NCBI GenBank assembly: GCA_003230635.1
Contig: QIFF01000269.1
Span: 1-5,894 of the forward strand
DNA from: a bacterium
GTDB lineage: Bacteria > SZUA-182
DNA length: 5,894 bases
Reading direction: 5' to 3'
Position numbers and translations under genes: made by a program
In this document: positions 1-5,894 of the stretch, piece by piece
Layout: each line of letters starts with the position of its first letter
Numbering within the stretch: the first letter of the stretch is position 1
Notes under the pieces: model-generated
Seen by the model: only the letters and a program-made list of their open reading frames with translations
Database searches by the model: none
Told to the model about the DNA's origin: nothing

Positions 1-2723
<2,723 letters not shown>

Positions 2724-2758
2724 TGTCCGGTAGAGATTGAATTTGCTTGAAAAAGTGC

Positions 2759-2787
2759 TTGACAAGTCAGTTGCTACTTGCTATAGT
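2759..2787 (+). promoter_or_regulatory. Strong sigma-70/sigma-A promoter for the str operon leader
   Basis: A perfect -35 TTGACA (2759-2764) is separated by exactly 17 bp from TATAGT (2782-2787), one mismatch from the -10 consensus. The -10 is directly preceded by TGC (2779-2781), an extended -10 element. Transcription should start near the G at 2793-2794. It lies 35 bp after the rpoC stop and is the only good promoter between rpoC and rpsL. It probably drives rpsL-rpsG-fusA separately from rpoBC read-through. No mapping data are available. Confidence 0.85.
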
Positions 2788-2814
2788 AGCCAGGTTTTTA
2801 CGATAAGAGCTTAA

Positions 2815-2837
2815 GTCTGGGAAGTTAGCTTCAAGAC
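2815..2837 (+). promoter_or_regulatory. Leader hairpin upstream of, and overlapping, the terminator stem
   Basis: GTCT (2815-2818) pairs with AGAC (2834-2837), and GAAG (2821-2824) pairs with CTTC (2829-2832) around a TTAG loop, leaving an asymmetric GG/A internal loop. It would form early in the transcript from the promoter at 2759-2787. Its 3' strand shares bases 2836-2837 with the left arm of the following terminator stem, so full formation of one trims the other. It is only 8 bp in two short helices, so function is speculative. Confidence 0.4.
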
Positions 2838-2887
2838 CGTTATTCGTGGACGGATGGCTAGTCTTAGCGCGAATAGCGGTTTTTTTT
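2836..2887 (+). terminator. Rho-independent terminator / attenuator in the rpsL leader
   Basis: The left arm ACCGTTATTCG (2836-2846) pairs with the right arm CGAATAGCGGT (2870-2880): 11 bp with one G-U wobble (2840/2876). Eight T follow in a row (2880-2887). Inside, GCTA (2857-2860) and TAGC (2865-2868) form a small apical helix with a GTCT loop. Because it lies about 40 nt downstream of a strong promoter and 35 nt before the rpsL ATG, it can act as an attenuator of the str operon. It could also end rpoBC transcripts, or both. Regulation is inferred; the structure is directly visible. Confidence 0.8.
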
Positions 2888-2922
2888 AATCTGGAGTTTG
2901 CACATTAAAGGGTTACTGAGTT

Positions 2923-3297
2923 ATGCCTACTATTAATCAGTTGGTAAGAAAGGGCCGTCAGCGGGCGAAGCAGAAGTCTAAGACCCCGGCCTTGAAGGCC
3001 TGCCCCCAAAGACGGGGGGTCTGCGTACGGGTTTATACTACCACCCCCAAGAAGCCTAACTCGGCCCTGCGCAAGGTGGCCCGGGTGCGCCTTACCAGTG
3101 GGGTTGAGGTAACATCTTATATTCCAGGAGTGGGGCATAACTTGCAAGAGCACTCAATTGTTTTAATTCGCGGGGGCCGGGTTAAGGATTTGCCCGGAGT
3201 CAGATACCATGTTGTGCGTGGTTCGCTGGATACCCTGGGGGTTGATAACCGCCGCCAGGGGCGTTCCAAGTATGGAACCAAACGCCCCAAGAAGTGA
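2923..3297 (+). CDS. rpsL: 30S ribosomal protein S12
   Basis: S12 sits at the decoding centre of the 30S subunit and helps monitor codon-anticodon fit. The 124-residue product is the usual length and matches the family throughout: an N-terminal INQLVRKGR start, a basic extension, the [20 protein letters not shown] block (residues 39-58), GHNLQEHS (71-78) and [13 protein letters not shown] (84-96). Lys43 and Lys88, where common streptomycin-resistance changes occur, are both wild type, and so is Pro91. Asp89, the residue methylthiolated by RimO in many bacteria, is present. The ATG start has an AAAGGG ten bases upstream (2907-2912). The gene ends in tandem stops TGATGA and is followed 11 nt later by rpsG. 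No oddities in the protein. Confidence 0.99.
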   Translation: MPTINQLVRKGRQRAKQKSKTPALKACPQRRGVCVRVYTTTPKKPNSALRKVARVRLTSGVEVTSYIPGVGHNLQEHSIVLIRGGRVKDLPGVRYHVVRGSLDTLGVDNRRQGRSKYGTKRPKK

Positions 3298-3308
3298 TGA
3301 GGTAGGAA

Positions 3309-3779
3309 ATGCCGAGACGTCGTGAGGTTCCAAAAAGAGAAGTTTTGTCTGACCCCAAGTTTAACAACAAACTGGTGACTAAATTTATTTCCTGTTTGAT
3401 GTATTCAGGGAAAAAGAGCCTGGCTGAAGGCATTTTCTATAAAGCGATGGATATTATTCAGGATAAAACCAAAAACGATCCGCTGGTGGTTTTCAAGCAG
3501 GCGGTCAGCAATGTAAGGCCGACGCTGGAAGTGAAATCGCGGCGGGTGGGTGGTTCCACTTACCAAATTCCCATTGACGTGCGCCAAGGCCGGCGCACCG
3601 CCTTAGCCATTCGCTGGATTATCAACTTTGCCCGCCAGCGCAAGGGGCAACCCTTTCATCAGGCTCTGGCGCTAGAGTTCATGGATGCCGCCAACAATAA
3701 GGGCGTAGCGGTAAAGAAGAAGGAAGATACCCACCGTATGGCCGAGGCCAATAAGGCCTTTGCCCATTACCGGTGGTAA
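3309..3779 (+). CDS. rpsG: 30S ribosomal protein S7
   Basis: Primary binder of the 3' major domain of 16S rRNA; it nucleates assembly of the 30S head and contacts tRNA at the E site. The product is 156 residues, the common bacterial length, ending at HYRW without the extra tail of E. coli K-12 S7. It begins [11 protein letters not shown]; the rRNA-binding beta-hairpin is seen in [14 protein letters not shown] (residues 75-88), and the C-terminal [21 protein letters not shown] block is typical. The GAGGT at 3299-3303 lies 5 nt before the ATG and overlaps the tandem stops of rpsL, so translation of the two is likely coupled. In E. coli S7 represses its own operon through a site in a much longer rpsL-rpsG spacer; no room for that site exists here. 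Confidence 0.99.
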   Translation: MPRRREVPKREVLSDPKFNNKLVTKFISCLMYSGKKSLAEGIFYKAMDIIQDKTKNDPLVVFKQAVSNVRPTLEVKSRRVGGSTYQIPIDVRQGRRTALAIRWIINFARQRKGQPFHQALALEFMDAANNKGVAVKKKEDTHRMAEANKAFAHYRW

Positions 3780-3797
3780 AAAACTTGCCATAGGTTT

Positions 3798-3803
3798 GAG
3801 GAT
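3798..3803 (+). promoter_or_regulatory. Shine-Dalgarno site deciding the TTG start of fusA
   Basis: GAGGAT lies 7 nt upstream of the TTG at 3811 in the 31-nt rpsG-fusA spacer. An in-frame TGA at 3805-3807 rules out any start further upstream. The next ATG in frame (3856) would remove the first strand of the G domain and fall inside the nucleotide-binding P-loop region. TTG is therefore the start. Confidence 0.75.
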
Positions 3804-3810
3804 TTGAGCA

Positions 3811-5892
3811 TTGCCAAGATCAGTTTCTTTGGAAAAAACCAGGAATATCGGCATTATGGCCCATATTGACGCCGGGAAGACTACCACCACCGAGCGGATT
3901 TTGTATTATACCGGGATTACCTATAAAATAGGTGAGGTGCACGACGGCACGGCGGAAATGGACTGGATGGTGCAGGAGCGGGAACGCGGGATTACCATCA
4001 CTTCCGCCGCTACCACCTGTTTTTGGAACGACCACCGGGTTAATATTATTGATACCCCCGGCCACGTGGATTTTACCGTTGAAGTGGAGCGCTCTCTGCG
4101 TGTGCTGGATGGAGCGATTGCCATTTTTTGCGCGGTGGGTGGGGTAGAACCCCAGTCGGAGACGGTCTGGCGCCAGGCGGATAAGTACCGGGTGCCCCGC
4201 ATTGTCTTTGTCAATAAAATGGATCGCACCGGAGCGGATTTTTACCAAGTCCTGGAAATGGTGCGGGAGCGCCTGGGGGTGGTAGCGATTCCCCTACAGC
4301 TTCCGCTGGGCAAGGAGGAAAATTTCCGGGGGGTAGTTGATCTGGTCAAGCTAAAAGCGGTTGTCTACGATGACGAAAAGCTGGGGGCGGTTTATCGTGA
4401 AGAAGAAATTCCTGAAGACATGTTGGAGCAGGCAGCCCAATACCGGGATAAGCTGCTGGAAGCGGTTGCCGAAACGGATGATAACCTGATGGAGAAATAC
4501 CTGGGGGGAGAAAAGATTAGCCAGGAGGAATTAAAGGCTGGCATCCGTAAGTGTACTTTAGAGATGAGCTTTGCGCCGGTGCTTTGCGGGTCGGCTTTTA
4601 AAAACAAGGGAGTGCAGTTGTTGCTGGATGCGGTCTTAGACTACCTGCCCTCTCCCCTTGACGTACCTGCGGTGGAAGGGATTAATCCCCATAATGACCA
4701 GCAGGATACCCGTCGGGCCGATGATGATGAACCCTTTTCCGCCCTGGCCTTTAAAATTATGTCTGATCCCTATGTCGGTCAACTGGCGTTTTTCCGGGTT
4801 TATTCCGGCAGGTTGAACAGCGGGTCTTACGTTTATAACTCTACCAAGGGCCAGCGCGAACGTATTGGGCGCTTGTTAAAGATGCACGCCAACAAGCGGG
4901 AGGATATTAAAGAGGTCTATGCCGGGGATATTGCCGCCGCAGTGGGCTTGAAAAAGACCACTACCGGGGACACCCTTTGTGCGGAGAATAAACAGATTGT
5001 CCTGGAAGCCATGGATTTCCCCGATCCGGTGATCTCGGTGGCGATTGAACCCAAAAATAAGGCCGCCCAGGAAAAACTCTCCACTGTTTTGAATTGGTTA
5101 AGTTCGGAAGACCCCACCTTCAGGGTAGCGGTTGATGAAGATACCGGCCAGACTATTATCTCCGGGATGGGCGAGTTGCACCTGGAGATTCTGGTTGACC
5201 GCATGCTGCGCGAGTTCAAGGTTGAAGCCAATGTAGGCAAACCCCAGGTAGCTTATAAGGAAACCATTAAGCAGGCGGCCAAGGCCGAAGGGCGTTTTGT
5301 GCGCCAGAGCGGGGGCCGCGGTCAGTACGGACATGTCTGGATAGAACTGGAACCCGCCGAGCCTGGAGAAGGCTTTATCTTTATCAATAAAATAGTGGGG
5401 GGGACAATCCCCCGGGAGTATATCCCTGCGGTAAAAAAGGGAATCAATGAAGCTATGGAAAACGGCGTGCTGGCCGGCTACCCCATGACTGACGCCAAGG
5501 TAACCTTATATGATGGTTCTTACCATGATGTGGACTCTTCGGAAATGGCCTTCAAGATCGCCGGCTCTATGGCCTTCAAGGCGGCTGTTCTAAAAGCCAA
5601 GCCGGCTTTGCTGGAGCCCAGCATGAAGGTGGAGGTTCTGGTACCGGAAGAGTATATGGGTGATGTAATCGGTGACCTCAGTTCCCGCCGCGGCAAAATA
5701 GAAAAGATGGAAAAAAGGGGCGGGCTACAGGTTATTAGTGCCCGGGTACCCCTGGCGGAAATGTTTGGTTATGCTACGGATGTACGCTCCCTGAGCCAGG
5801 GACGAGCAAACTATACCATGCAGTTTGCCAATTATGAAGAAGTTCCTATTACCATTGCCGAAGGAATAATAGCAAAGGTACAAGGCGAATAA
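3811..5892 (+). CDS. fusA: Elongation factor G, translocation GTPase
   Basis: EF-G binds the ribosome as a GTPase and drives tRNA-mRNA translocation; with RRF it also recycles ribosomes. The product is 693 residues, near the usual 690-705, so it is complete. G-domain motifs: G1 AHIDAGKT (residues 17-24), switch I ending [11 protein letters not shown] (59-69), G3 DTPGH (81-85) with catalytic His85, G4 NKMD (135-138) and G5 Ser-Ala near 261. Domain II follows from about 300. Domain IV starts around [14 protein letters not shown]; its tip carries [12 protein letters not shown] with His572, equivalent to the conserved tip histidine. Domain V contains [21 protein letters not shown], and the C-terminus includes [16 protein letters not shown]. 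The start is TTG, yielding [14 protein letters not shown], the normal family N-terminus. Its place after rpsL-rpsG supports the canonical EF-G rather than a paralogue. The stop is TAA, 2 nt before the window ends. Confidence 0.99.
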   Translation: MPRSVSLEKTRNIGIMAHIDAGKTTTTERILYYTGITYKIGEVHDGTAEMDWMVQERERGITITSAATTCFWNDHRVNIIDTPGHVDFTVEVERSLRVLDGAIAIFCAVGGVEPQSETVWRQADKYRVPRIVFVNKMDRTGADFYQVLEMVRERLGVVAIPLQLPLGKEENFRGVVDLVKLKAVVYDDEKLGAVYREEEIPEDMLEQAAQYRDKLLEAVAETDDNLMEKYLGGEKISQEELKAGIRKCTLEMSFAPVLCGSAFKNKGVQLLLDAVLDYLPSPLDVPAVEGINPHNDQQDTRRADDDEPFSALAFKIMSDPYVGQLAFFRVYSGRLNSGSYVYNSTKGQRERIGRLLKMHANKREDIKEVYAGDIAAAVGLKKTTTGDTLCAENKQIVLEAMDFPDPVISVAIEPKNKAAQEKLSTVLNWLSSEDPTFRVAVDEDTGQTIISGMGELHLEILVDRMLREFKVEANVGKPQVAYKETIKQAAKAEGRFVRQSGGRGQYGHVWIELEPAEPGEGFIFINKIVGGTIPREYIPAVKKGINEAMENGVLAGYPMTDAKVTLYDGSYHDVDSSEMAFKIAGSMAFKAAVLKAKPALLEPSMKVEVLVPEEYMGDVIGDLSSRRGKIEKMEKRGGLQVISARVPLAEMFGYATDVRSLSQGRANYTMQFANYEEVPITIAEGIIAKVQGE

Positions 5893-5894
5893 AA

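Noticed and set aside
2724..2922. A missing L7Ae-like ribosomal gene between rpoC and rpsL
   Set aside because: That gene is typical of Firmicutes. The SI3-bearing beta' points to a Gram-negative host, where its absence is normal. No open frame or remnant is visible in the spacer.
2888..2922. A second promoter between the terminator and rpsL
   Set aside because: A TTTGCA near 2897 resembles a -35, but there is no -10 at a usable distance before the start codon.
3780..3810. Terminator or promoter between rpsG and fusA
   Set aside because: The 31-nt spacer has no hairpin with a T-run and no paired -35/-10. It contains only the fusA ribosome-binding site.
5545..5581. Repeated ATGGCCTTCAAG in fusA
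   Set aside because: It encodes the conserved Met-Ala-Phe-Lys repeats of EF-G domain IV, a normal family feature using the same codons twice.

Overview
This window is a conserved housekeeping block, the junction of the RNA polymerase (rpoBC) operon and the str operon, with every gene on the + strand: rpoC (5' end outside the window), rpsL (ribosomal protein S12), rpsG (S7) and fusA (elongation factor G). fusA ends 2 nt before the window does; tuf would commonly follow, but it is not visible.

Organism: probably a Gram-negative bacterium, most likely of the Desulfobacterota/deltaproteobacterial type or a relative. The main argument is the beta' subunit. Its trigger loop is interrupted by about 175 residues that match the SI3 insertion of proteobacterial beta' and that Firmicutes lack. 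The rest of beta' also reads like proteobacterial or deltaproteobacterial sequence. The absence of an L7Ae-like gene between rpoC and rpsL, which is common in Firmicutes, agrees. The exact taxon cannot be fixed by eye.

Layout: 1-2723 holds the C-terminal two thirds of rpoC. It opens exactly on the catalytic Asp-Phe-Asp-Gly-Asp motif, but the gene is broken near 2236-2241. About 28 nt of a highly conserved segment are missing, so the reading frame shifts and the last ~160 codons lie in another frame. Bases 2724-2922 are a 199-nt regulatory spacer. It holds a near-consensus sigma-70 promoter, then a small hairpin, then a strong Rho-independent terminator-like hairpin, all upstream of rpsL. 2923-3297 is rpsL, 3309-3779 rpsG and 3811-5892 fusA. 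These three are tightly spaced and almost certainly co-transcribed.

The genes are functionally linked: transcription (beta') and translation (S12 decoding centre, S7 small-subunit head assembly, EF-G translocation). I see no mobile element, CRISPR array, tRNA, or previously undescribed multi-gene system. The points worth a second look are the rpoC lesion and the promoter-plus-terminator leader of the str operon.
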